NCBI RefSeq assembly: GCF_018499875.1 | Contig: NZ_JAHBAY010000022.1 | Location: forward strand, 1-64,000 | Direction of reading: 5' to 3' | From: Kineosporia corallincola | Lineage (GTDB): Bacteria; Actinomycetota; Actinomycetes; Actinomycetales; Kineosporiaceae | DNA length: 64,000 bases | Shown: positions 49,974 through 58,077 of the stretch, one piece after another | How the letters are laid out: each line of letters opens with the position of its first letter | Numbering within the stretch: the stretch's first letter is position 1 | Notes under the pieces: generated by a model | Told to the model about the DNA's origin: nothing | Databases searched by the model: none | The model's input: only the letters and a program-made list of their open reading frames with translations | Translations under genes and position numbers: made by a program

Positions 49974-50801
49974 ATGTCGGTGGGCCCGGTCCGTCCGGGT
50001 GCGTCATGCGCAGGGCGCTTCACCGCCGCGGCCGCGATCCGCGAGGGCGCTCCCGCCATGGCCTCGGTGGGTCAGGCGCCGTCCCTGCTCAACTCGGTGG
50101 TTCAGGCCGGACCGGACGGCGCCCTACGGCCGGGCGCCGATCCGGGGGCACCCGGATCGGTGTCCGGGGCGGACTTCCGGCGCCGGCTGGGCGACTCCAC
50201 ACCGTTCCTCCTGGGCGGTCCGGCCGTACTCCCCCGCCGAGCTGATGAGCGTGGTGCTGAGCACCGTCGTGGCCCGGGTGAGCGAGCTGGAGGCCGAGCC
50301 CCCGCAGCACGTCGTCCTCACCTGCCCGGCGGTCTGGGGGCCGTACCGTCGCGAGCAGTTCACCGAGATGATCCGGGGGCGGGACTGGACCTGGAGCGGG
50401 TCACGGTCGTCACCGAGGCCGAGGCGGTGACGCTCCAGGTGGTCATGGAGTCGGGCGCCGGGCAGCCACCCGCCCCGGTGGCCGTGTACGACCTGGGCGG
50501 CGGCACCTTCGACGCCACCCTGGTCGGGAGCACCCCGGACGGCTCACAGGTGCTGGGGGTGCCCGAAACACTGGAGTGGGTCGGCGGTATCGACCTGGAC
50601 GAGGCTCTCATGGACCTGGTGAACACCGAGCTCGGCGGCGTCATGTCGGGCATGGACCCCTCGGACCCGGCGCAGGCCCTGACCCTTCAGCGGATCCGGC
50701 CGGCCTGTGAACGGGCCAAGGAGGAACTGGCGAGACGTGCGCAGGCGACGATCTGGACCGGATGCCTGCCTGGCCAGCCGGCCGATGCCGGGACCCGGTG
50801 A
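49974..50801 (+). pseudogene. Hsp70/DnaK-like pseudogene with two frameshifts
   Basis: Three pieces in two frames make one protein. Frame 1 has TAAAAIREGAPAMASVGQAP to DFRRRLGDSTPFLLGG (to about 50220). A shifted frame gives YSPAELMSVVLSTVVARVSE then HVVLTCPAVWGPYRREQFTE (to about 50380). The first frame returns with LERVTVVTEAEAVTLQVV, VAVYDLGGGTFDATLVGS and EWVGGIDLDEALMDLV. DLGGGTFD is the Hsp70 phosphate-2 motif. The N-terminal DLGTT motif is missing and the protein ends after KEELARRAQATI, before the substrate-binding domain. The second shift is at a run of five G. It is a truncated, broken actinomycete Hsp70-family gene. Confidence 0.75.
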
Positions 50802-50860
50802 GGGCACCTCGGAGGGGCTGACGCCCGGCATCGGTGGACCGGACGCAGCCGATGCTCACC

Positions 50861-51289
50861 TCACCCGGCGCGGCACTCCGGGCATGTCCCGAAAATATCC
50901 AGACTCCAGGCAATGTCGAGGAAGTCGTGCTCAGCGGCGATGGCCTGAACCCACTGCCCGGGTGTACTGCTGTCGACTTCCTCCGCCCGGCAGCAGACCC
51001 GGCACACGAGGTGATGGTGCGGGCGGGTGTTGTGGGCCGTGCCGCAGTACCGGTAGAGCGCCTCGCCGCCGGCGTCGTGGATGACGTCGACCTGATTCCT
51101 GTCGACGAACATCTGCAAGTGCCGGTACACGGTGGACAGGCTGACCTCCGAGCCGTCCCGGCGCAGACCCAGGAAGAGGTTCTGTGCGCTGAGGAACTCC
51201 GACGACTCGGACAGGGCCTTGCGTACGAGGTCGCCCTGCCGGCTCTTGCGGTGGCGCCTACCGGGCCTGATCTTTTCCCCTGGCAGCAC
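50861..51289 (-). CDS. zur: Fur-family metalloregulator, probably Zur
   Basis: The 142-residue protein has the Fur winged helix (GDLVRKALSESSEFLSAQNL, LSTVYRHLQMFVDRNQVDVI). The dimer/metal domain has RPHHHLVCRVCCRAEEVDS (His-rich site plus CxxC) and a C-terminal CPEC. The two CxxC pairs bind structural zinc. GTG 51289 has AGGAG upstream. Zur rather than Fur is inferred from Zur-like boxes 110 bases upstream and in front of the adjacent metallophore operon. The gene follows the end of that operon on the same strand. It would repress zinc uptake when zinc is sufficient. Confidence 0.82.
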   Translation of the reverse strand: MLPGEKIRPGRRHRKSRQGDLVRKALSESSEFLSAQNLFLGLRRDGSEVSLSTVYRHLQMFVDRNQVDVIHDAGGEALYRYCGTAHNTRPHHHLVCRVCCRAEEVDSSTPGQWVQAIAAEHDFLDIAWSLDIFGTCPECRAG

Positions 51290-51398
51290 GTGAGTCTCCT
51301 GGACCGATCGAGTGGACGGCCGACCGTCTGGCGTGAAACGCCTGCGCCGTCCACCCGTACCGGATGCCCGGAATCTCCGACGGCGCCAGCCGTTTATC

Positions 51399-51414
51399 GA
51401 GAATGATTATTGTC
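51399..51414. promoter_or_regulatory. Zur-like box upstream of the Fur-family gene
   Basis: GAGAATGATTATTGTC is an AT-rich imperfect dyad close to the core of the known Streptomyces Zur consensus (TGAAAATCATTTTCA and its complement). It is in the 126-base space between the ABC gene end and the regulator start, fitting autoregulation. Confidence 0.55.
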
Positions 51415-51415
51415 T

Positions 51416-53125
51416 TCAATTCATGACGGGTGAACCGGCCGAGGCGAGCAACCGGCGGTAGACCCCTTCCTGCCCGGCCAGTTCGGCGTGCGTCCCCCGC
51501 TGCACCACACGCCCGGCGTCCATGACCAGGATCTGGTCGGCGTCCACCACCGTGGCCAGGTCGTGCGCCACCAGCACCACGCTGCCCGCGCGGGCCAGCC
51601 GGTGCGCGGCCTCCAGCACCAGACGGCGGTTGGCCGGGTCCAGGGCCGAGGTGGCCTCGTCCATCAGGGTCAGCGGAGCGGCCTTGAGCAGCGCCCTGGC
51701 CACACACACGCGCTGCCGCTGACCGCCGGACAGCCGGCTGCCACCAGGGCCGGCCGGGGTCTCCAGCCCGGCCGGCCACTGCGCGACGGTCTGCTCCAGC
51801 CCCGCCGCGGCGACGGCCCGGGCCACCTCCGCGTCGGTGGCACCCGGGCGCCCGGCCCGGATGTTCTCGCCGACGCTCGCATCGAGCAGGTAATCGTCCT
51901 GGAGCACGGTGGCCAGCCGGCCGTACAGGTCCTCCGGGTGCAGCGTGCGCAGATCCATCCCGTCCATCACGACGGTTCCTGCATCCGGGTCCCAGAATCG
52001 CGCCAGCAGCCGGATCAGCGTGGTCTTCCCGGCACCCGACGCACCGACCAGTGCGGTGAGCCCTTGCCGCGGCAACGTCAACGAGACCGTGTCCAGGGCA
52101 GTTTCGCTCCCGTAACGGAACGACACCGCCTCGGCCTCCACCAGATGGCCGGACAGGGCGATCCCGGCGGGCGGCAGAACCGTCAGCCCTTCGGCATTCA
52201 TCATCCCGGCCAGACGCGTGAGCAGGCCCTGATGCAGACGCAGGCTGGCAGCCAGCTCGGCCCCCGCCGAGGCGACCGCGCTCAGCCGGGCCAGCACCAC
52301 CAGCGCCCCCACCACGACCGGCACGTCGAGGGTGCCGCTGTCGATCCAGACGGCACCGGCGGTGACCATCACGGCGAACAAGGCGTTCAGCGTGACGCCG
52401 AACAGCAGCAGGCCCGGGATGACGGTGCCGGTCGAGCGCAACGCCTCACGCCGCACCTGCCCGAGTGCGGTCCGCAGATCACCGGAGTCCCCGTCTGCAC
52501 CGTCGGTACGGATCAGATGCTGGCGCTGCGCGTACTCCAGCAACCTGCTCGTGCCCTCGACCCCCGCCGCGTGCCGACGGTCGTCCACCGAGGCCGCCAG
52601 GCGCCCGCTGAACCGGCTGACGTACCAGGCGATCACGGACGCCCCCAGCGCGGTCAGCGTGTACCGCCAGTCCAGTACCACCAGCGTCAGCGCAGCCGCG
52701 ACGGGCGTGATGACCGCGGTCATGGCCGGCCGCAGCAACAGCGCCGGATACGACATCAAGGTCGTCACGCCACCGGTGGCCGTCGCGATCGCCTCCGCCT
52801 GACGGGCCGGCGTGAACCAGCCCAGCGGCAGCACGGACAGGTGCTCACCGAGTGCCACGTGCAGGGCCCGGGCACTGGTGCTGCCCACCCGGAAAGCCAC
52901 CGCCTGAGCCACCCACTGCACGATCAGGAAGGCCACGACCGCTACGCCCAGCGCCGTCATCGCCGGTCCGGCATCCCGCGAAGGATCCAGGCACCGGGCG
53001 ATCACCAGGCCGGTCAGTCCCAGGGCGACGCCGTGCAGCACCGCGGCCGCGCCGAGCCAGCCGGTGAGAAGGGCGAACTGCCGGCGCTCGGGCCCGGGCA
53101 GGATCCGGTAGAAGTCACGCAGCAT
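51416..53125 (-). CDS. ABC transporter half, YbtQ/IrtB-like
   Basis: The 569-residue fused membrane/ATPase protein has six transmembrane helices (about 15-300). The nucleotide domain is fully canonical: Walker A ALVGASGAGKTTLIRLLARF, Q-loop VLQDDYLLDASVGENI, signature SRLSGGQRQRVCVARALL, Walker B LTLMDEATSALD, switch VAHDLA. Such pairs sit beside siderophore synthesis genes (YbtPQ, IrtAB) and import the metal-siderophore despite an exporter fold. It shares one base with the preceding half, so they form a heterodimer. It is the last gene of the Zur-box operon. Confidence 0.88.
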   Translation of the reverse strand: MLRDFYRILPGPERRQFALLTGWLGAAAVLHGVALGLTGLVIARCLDPSRDAGPAMTALGVAVVAFLIVQWVAQAVAFRVGSTSARALHVALGEHLSVLPLGWFTPARQAEAIATATGGVTTLMSYPALLLRPAMTAVITPVAAALTLVVLDWRYTLTALGASVIAWYVSRFSGRLAASVDDRRHAAGVEGTSRLLEYAQRQHLIRTDGADGDSGDLRTALGQVRREALRSTGTVIPGLLLFGVTLNALFAVMVTAGAVWIDSGTLDVPVVVGALVVLARLSAVASAGAELAASLRLHQGLLTRLAGMMNAEGLTVLPPAGIALSGHLVEAEAVSFRYGSETALDTVSLTLPRQGLTALVGASGAGKTTLIRLLARFWDPDAGTVVMDGMDLRTLHPEDLYGRLATVLQDDYLLDASVGENIRAGRPGATDAEVARAVAAAGLEQTVAQWPAGLETPAGPGGSRLSGGQRQRVCVARALLKAAPLTLMDEATSALDPANRRLVLEAAHRLARAGSVVLVAHDLATVVDADQILVMDAGRVVQRGTHAELAGQEGVYRRLLASAGSPVMN

Positions 53126-54855
53126 CAGATCTGGCTCCCAGCAATGGTTTCGGACGACTCGTGAAGGGCCCGGTAGGCCGGGCAGGTCTCCAGCAGATCC
53201 GCGTGGGTGCCCCGCCCGGCCAGCCGCCCGTCCTGGAGCACGAGGATCAGGTCGGCGGACCGTACCACCGGCATCTGGTGCGAGATGACCAGCACCGTGC
53301 GCTCACGGGCCTGTTCCCGCAGGGTCTCGACCAGGCCGGCAGCGGTGGTGGGGTCGACCGCCGACAGCGCCTCGTCGAGCACCAGGGCCCCGGGCGAGCG
53401 CAGCAGGGCCCGGGCCAGGCAGACCCGCTGCCGCTGTCCGCCGGACAGATCCGCCTCCTGGCCCAGTACGCAGTCGTAACCACCCGGCAGAGCCATGATC
53501 TCGTCGTGGACACCGGCCCGGCGGGTCGCCTCGACGACCTGCTCCCGGGGCACCGGCCGGCCACCGGTCAGGTTGTCGATCACACTGGCCCGGCGCAGGC
53601 CGGTGTCCTGGAACACCAGCCCGACCCGCTCGTACAGCCGGTCCTCGCCGATCTCCCTCAGGTCGGTCCCCCCGAGCAGCACCCGGCCCGAGTCCGGGTC
53701 GGTGAAACGGGCGAGCATCGCGGCGACCGTGCTCTTGCCGCTGCCCGAGGCACCGGCCAGTGCCACCAGGCCACGCTCCGGCAGCGTGAACGACACGTCG
53801 TCCAGAGCCGCGTGCTCCCCGTCGTAGTGGTGGGTGACGTTCTCCAGCCGAAGCGGGCCGTGGGCGTCCGTGGTTCCCCAGGTCAGGGTGGGCTGGGCGA
53901 GGAAGTCCCGCACCGACGTGGCCGCCGCCAGCCCGGAGCGGACGGCCTGGAGACGAGGGCCGCCGACCGCGACCGGTGCGCTGACGGCGGGCCCGAGCAG
54001 CACCCCGGCCACCACCGCCCGGGCCTCGAACCAGCCGTGTTCCAGGCCGATCCCGCCGATCAGGGCGATCCCGGCGGCGGTCAGGCCGGGAGCCACGACC
54101 AGCCAGGACGCGGTCGTGGCCGTGGACGTGCCCTTCGACCAGCTCCGGAAGAAGTCGTGAAAGTCGTTGACGGCGGCCAGGTAACGCTCCCGCGCTCCAC
54201 CGGCACCGCCGTACACCTTGGCGCTCGGCAGGCCGTGCACGTAATCGACGACGGCGGCGCCGATCTGCTGCTGGGTACGCCCGAACTCGGCGAAGCCGGC
54301 CCCGGACCCGCGCAGCGCCCGCAGATAGAAGGCTACCCCCAGGACCAGCGGCACGACGCTGATCAGGGCCAGCCGCCAGTCCACGGCGAGCAGCGCGACG
54401 ATCCCGGCCACCGGGGTCACCACCAGCCCGGTGACGTCCAGCAGGGTGTGGGCGACCAGGTAGTGCAGGGCGGCGGTGTCGTCCTGCACCACCTTCTTGA
54501 TGCGCGCCGCACCGGCGCCGGTCACCGTCGGCAGCGGGGCCCGGCGGACGACGCGGGCCAGGTCGGTCTGGATCCGCCAGGTGAGGTTCGCGTCGGCCCG
54601 GTGCGCGATCCAGGTGGCGAGCGCGGCCGCCACGGCGGCGCCGAGCACGGCGATCACCGCACTGACGACGAGGGCGCCCTGGGGCAGCGGCTCGTGGTCG
54701 ATCCAGGCGCCGGTGAACGAGCTCAGGGCCAGCAGGGGCGCGAGCGCGAGCAGCCCGGCGAGGGTCTGCAAGGCCACCGCGGCGGTCAGGGGGGCGCGGA
54801 CGGGCCGGAGCAGATCCATGGGGCTCTGCGTTGTCTCAGGGTTTTTCGGGGTCAC
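53125..54855 (-). CDS. ABC transporter half, YbtP/IrtA-like
   Basis: The 576-residue partner has six transmembrane helices. Its nucleotide domain has Walker A ALAGASGSGKSTVAAMLARF, Q-loop VFQDTGLRRASVIDNL, signature DLSGGQRQRVCLARALL and Walker B LVLDEALSAVDP. It lacks the N-terminal FAD-binding reductase domain of mycobacterial IrtA, so any reduction of ferric complexes would need another protein. This is consistent with a zinc substrate, which needs no reduction. The start overlaps the end of the double-ATPase gene by four bases. Confidence 0.88.
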   Translation of the reverse strand: MTPKNPETTQSPMDLLRPVRAPLTAAVALQTLAGLLALAPLLALSSFTGAWIDHEPLPQGALVVSAVIAVLGAAVAAALATWIAHRADANLTWRIQTDLARVVRRAPLPTVTGAGAARIKKVVQDDTAALHYLVAHTLLDVTGLVVTPVAGIVALLAVDWRLALISVVPLVLGVAFYLRALRGSGAGFAEFGRTQQQIGAAVVDYVHGLPSAKVYGGAGGARERYLAAVNDFHDFFRSWSKGTSTATTASWLVVAPGLTAAGIALIGGIGLEHGWFEARAVVAGVLLGPAVSAPVAVGGPRLQAVRSGLAAATSVRDFLAQPTLTWGTTDAHGPLRLENVTHHYDGEHAALDDVSFTLPERGLVALAGASGSGKSTVAAMLARFTDPDSGRVLLGGTDLREIGEDRLYERVGLVFQDTGLRRASVIDNLTGGRPVPREQVVEATRRAGVHDEIMALPGGYDCVLGQEADLSGGQRQRVCLARALLRSPGALVLDEALSAVDPTTAAGLVETLREQARERTVLVISHQMPVVRSADLILVLQDGRLAGRGTHADLLETCPAYRALHESSETIAGSQI

Positions 54856-56306
54856 TGAAGTCGGCCTCCGGTGAGGGTGAGGACGCGGGTGGCGCGGGCG
54901 GCCACCTGGTGCTGGTGGGTGATGAGGACCATGGGGGTGCCGTGTCGCCGGCGCCAGGTCAGCAGGGCGTCGAGCACGAGGTCGGTGGTGTTCGCGTCGA
55001 GGGCTGCCGTGGTCTCGTCGCAGATCAGGACGGCCGGGGCGGCGGCCAGGGCACGGGCCAGGGCGACGCGGTGGCGCTGCCCGCCGGAGAGGCGGTCGGG
55101 GGTACGGTCGAGCACGTCGGGCGGAAGGGCGAAACAGGCGATCAGCTCGGCTGTTCCGGTCGGCGCCGGCAGGCCACGGCGGTCGGCCGAGGCCAGGGCG
55201 CGGGTGAGGCTGCGGCGGACGTTCTCGTGCGGGTTGAGGGCGGCACGGGCGTCCTGGCCGACGTACGCCAGATAGGGCTGGCCCGTCCGGGCCCGGGCCG
55301 CGGCGTCCCAGGGGGTGGGGGTGCCGTGGACGACCAGACGGCCGGTGGCCGGTACGGCCAGACCGCTCAGGGCCCGGGCCAGGGAGGTCTTGCCGGATCC
55401 GGAAATGCCCTGCACGGCCACCAGTTCGCCGGGGACGAGGCGCAGGCTGACGGCGTCGAGCAGGCGGCGTCCACCCCGTTCGACACTCACGTCAAGAGCT
55501 TCCAGCGCGGGGACGCTCTCTGCCGCAGTGGTTCTCGCGTCCTGCCCGGTGCGTGCCCGCGGCGGTGGGGGCGCCGTACGCTCGCGGGGAGTTGCCGGCC
55601 GCAGGCGGCCGGCGGTGAGTTCGAGGACGTCGGTGGCGACCCGGCCGGCCAGGTCGCGGTCGTGGGTGATCAGCAGGACGGCGGGATTCCAGGCCAGGGT
55701 GGTGAAGGCGACGGCGACCCGGTGGGCCGTCACGGCGTCCAGACCGCTGGTCGGTTCGTCCAGCACGAGCAGCCGGGGACGGGTGACGAGGGTCCAGGCC
55801 AGCAGGGCGCGCTGGGCCTGGCCGCCGGACAGCTCGCCGGGATGCCGTCGCAGCAGGCCGGTGTCGAGCGCGGCGGCCCGGGCGGCCTGGTCGACCCGGG
55901 CCCGGCGCCCGGCCCGGTTCTCGCCCGGGTACGCGATCCGGGCGGCGGTGAGCAGCTGGGCACCGATCCGGCGGCGGGGGTCGAGAGAACTGGCTGGGTC
56001 CTGCGGGAGGTATCCGATCTTCTTGCCGCGCAGGGCTTTGCGTCCTGCGGCGGTGAACGGGTCGTGGCCGGCGACCTCGATCTGCCCGGCCGCGCACCGC
56101 AGTCCGGTGCCGAGGTGGCCGAGCAACGCCAGGGCGAGCGTGGTCTTGCCCGCGCCGGAACGACCGAGCACGGCGGTCACCGTTCCCTCCGCCAGGTGCA
56201 GGCCGAGATCTTCGAGCAGGGAGGTGCCGTCCGGGGCGTGCACGGTGAGCCCGGTGACCGTCGCGACGGCAGTGGTTCTCGTCGGTACGTGCGGGGTGGC
56301 GGTCAT
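54852..56306 (-). CDS. Fused double ATPase of a dipeptide/nickel-type ABC importer (DppD-DppF)
   Basis: The 484-residue protein contains two complete nucleotide domains. The first (about 15-235) has Walker A AVLGRSGAGKTTLALALLGH, signature GELSGGQAQRALLAW and Walker B LLVLDEPTSGLD. A Pro/Arg/Thr linker (about 240-260) follows. The second (to the end) has Walker A AVQGISGSGKTSLARALSGL, signature DRLSGGQRHRVALARAL and Walker B VLICDETTAALD. DppD/NikD and DppF/NikE are usually separate genes. It drives import through the two downstream-named permeases, whose genes overlap it by four bases. Confidence 0.9.
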   Translation of the reverse strand: MTATPHVPTRTTAVATVTGLTVHAPDGTSLLEDLGLHLAEGTVTAVLGRSGAGKTTLALALLGHLGTGLRCAAGQIEVAGHDPFTAAGRKALRGKKIGYLPQDPASSLDPRRRIGAQLLTAARIAYPGENRAGRRARVDQAARAAALDTGLLRRHPGELSGGQAQRALLAWTLVTRPRLLVLDEPTSGLDAVTAHRVAVAFTTLAWNPAVLLITHDRDLAGRVATDVLELTAGRLRPATPRERTAPPPPRARTGQDARTTAAESVPALEALDVSVERGGRRLLDAVSLRLVPGELVAVQGISGSGKTSLARALSGLAVPATGRLVVHGTPTPWDAAARARTGQPYLAYVGQDARAALNPHENVRRSLTRALASADRRGLPAPTGTAELIACFALPPDVLDRTPDRLSGGQRHRVALARALAAAPAVLICDETTAALDANTTDLVLDALLTWRRRHGTPMVLITHQHQVAARATRVLTLTGGRLQ

Positions 56307-57121
56307 GCGGGCCGCCCTGCGATCCGGGGCCTGGCGGACCTCTCCCCTGTCACCTGGTCCAGGCAGACGGTGGCCCCGACAGCCAGCACCACCAGCAGCG
56401 CGGCCGGCACCAGCACCGGCAGCGGGTTGGCCATCAGGCCGGTGCTGTTCTCCCGGACCATCCGTCCCCAGTTCGCGGCGGGGGCAGCCGATCCAAGGCC
56501 GAGGAAGCCGGCCGTGGCGGCCAGCTGGGTGGCGGCGACGAAGCGGATCCCGGCCTCGGCCAGGGCCACCCCGGCCAGACCGGGCAGGATGTCGTACCGG
56601 ATCCGGGAGATCGTGCTCTCGCCCCGGGCCCGGGCCTCACGCGCGTAGTCGGTGGCGGCCAGGTGCACGACCCGTTCGTGGTTGACGCGTACCGAGAACG
56701 GCACGCTGACCGCGGCCACGGCGAACGCGACGGCGGTGTCGCTGCCGGTGATCCCGGCGGCCACGAGCAGCAGCAGGAGCAGGGCCGGGACGGCGGCGAG
56801 CGCGTCCACCGCGCGCAGCAGCGCCTGTGCGGCGCGGTGGTGGCGGCTCAGGCCGGCCCAGGTGCCCAGGCCGAGCCCGGCCAGGCTGCCGAGCGCGGTG
56901 GCGGTGACCGCCTGGAGCACCAGGACCTGCCCACCCCACAGCACCCGGCTGAGCACGTCCCGGCCGAGAAAGTCTGTCCCCAGCAGGTGTTCGCCGTCAG
57001 TACCGGAGAAGGGGACGGTGGAGGGGGTGGTGTGGCCGCCCGGGGCCAGCCACGGCCCGGTCAGGGCCAGCAGGACGACGAGGAGCGTGGGGACGGCGAA
57101 GATCCACCGGCGCGTGGTCAT
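56303..57121 (-). CDS. Dipeptide/nickel-type ABC permease (DppC/NikC family)
   Basis: ATG 57121 overlaps the NikB-type gene by four bases. The 272-residue protein has a signal-anchor helix (FAVPTLLVVLLALTGPWLAP) and HLLGTDFLGRDVLSRVLWGG, the 'GTD..GRDv..R...G' motif of this class. Five more helices follow, with the EAA-like loop DYAREARARGESTISRIRYD. An upstream extension to 57598 is antisense-like and was rejected. Confidence 0.92.
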   Translation of the reverse strand: MTTRRWIFAVPTLLVVLLALTGPWLAPGGHTTPSTVPFSGTDGEHLLGTDFLGRDVLSRVLWGGQVLVLQAVTATALGSLAGLGLGTWAGLSRHHRAAQALLRAVDALAAVPALLLLLLVAAGITGSDTAVAFAVAAVSVPFSVRVNHERVVHLAATDYAREARARGESTISRIRYDILPGLAGVALAEAGIRFVAATQLAATAGFLGLGSAAPAANWGRMVRENSTGLMANPLPVLVPAALLVVLAVGATVCLDQVTGERSARPRIAGRPA

Positions 57122-58077
57122 CGGGATCCTCCATTGCGACGGGTGGGCGCGGTGAGCAGGCGGGCGGTCACGTCGCCGGCCAGCAGCACCAGCAGGGCGA
57201 CGGCACCGAGCACCAGGCTCAGGCCCTGCACGAGCGGTACGTCGCGGGCCGCCACGGCCCGGGTCAGTTCCTGGCCGAGACCGGGCACGTTGAAAAGGGT
57301 CTCGACCACCACGGCGCCGCCGACCAGGCCGGCGAGCATGATCGAGAAGGCCTGCACGGCAGGGCCTGCGGCGTTGGCGACGATGCTGCGCGCGTAGCGT
57401 GGCCCGCGGTAGCCGTTGAGGCGGGCGAAGCCGGCGTACGGCTCGGCGGCGGTCTGGGCCACCGAGGCCCGCAGCAGGCGCAGGGTGGCCCCGCAGCCGC
57501 CCAGGGCCAGGGCCAGGGCGGGCAGCGCGACGAGTTCCGGTCGCTGCCAGAGCGACTGCCCGATCGGGACGATCGCCACGGCGGGCAGGACCGGCCACCA
57601 GAGGGTGAACCCGAGCAGCAGGGCAGTGGCGATCAGGAAGTCGGGGGCGGCGGCCAGGGCCAGGCCGGAGGCCGAGATGACCCGGTCGGCGCGGCTTCCG
57701 GCGTGCAACCCGGCCCAGGTCCCGGCCGTCCCGGCGATCACGAGGATCATGAGCGCGGCGGGCAGCACCACCGCGAGACTGTTGGCGGCCCGGGCCCCGA
57801 CGACGGCCGTGACACTCGTTCCCGACGTCATCGAGGTGCCGAGATCGCCGTGCGCAGCTCCCTGGGCCCAGTCGAGATACCGTTCCAGGGGCGGGCGGTC
57901 GAGGCCGAGCGACACCCGGACCGCTGCCCGCTCGGCCGGTGTCGCGGCCGGGCCCGAGGCGACCCCGGCGGCGTCACCGGGCAGCACCTCGGTGGCCGAG
58001 AACACCAGGACCGAGAGCACGGTGAGGGTCGCCGCGCAGACGGCGACCCTCACCGCCACCCAGGACAGCAGTCTCAT
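57118..58077 (-). CDS. Dipeptide/nickel-type ABC permease (DppB/NikB family)
   Basis: The 319-residue protein has six membrane helices. The family opening is AVRVAVCAATLTVLSVLVFS with TEVLPGDAA near residue 30, followed by RVSLGLDRPPLERYLDWAQG and the late RSIVANAAGPAVQAFSIMLA then GLVGGAVVVETLFNVPGLG. It pairs with the NikC-type permease. It overlaps the solute-binding protein by four bases at its start. Confidence 0.92.
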   Translation of the reverse strand: MRLLSWVAVRVAVCAATLTVLSVLVFSATEVLPGDAAGVASGPAATPAERAAVRVSLGLDRPPLERYLDWAQGAAHGDLGTSMTSGTSVTAVVGARAANSLAVVLPAALMILVIAGTAGTWAGLHAGSRADRVISASGLALAAAPDFLIATALLLGFTLWWPVLPAVAIVPIGQSLWQRPELVALPALALALGGCGATLRLLRASVAQTAAEPYAGFARLNGYRGPRYARSIVANAAGPAVQAFSIMLAGLVGGAVVVETLFNVPGLGQELTRAVAARDVPLVQGLSLVLGAVALLVLLAGDVTARLLTAPTRRNGGSR

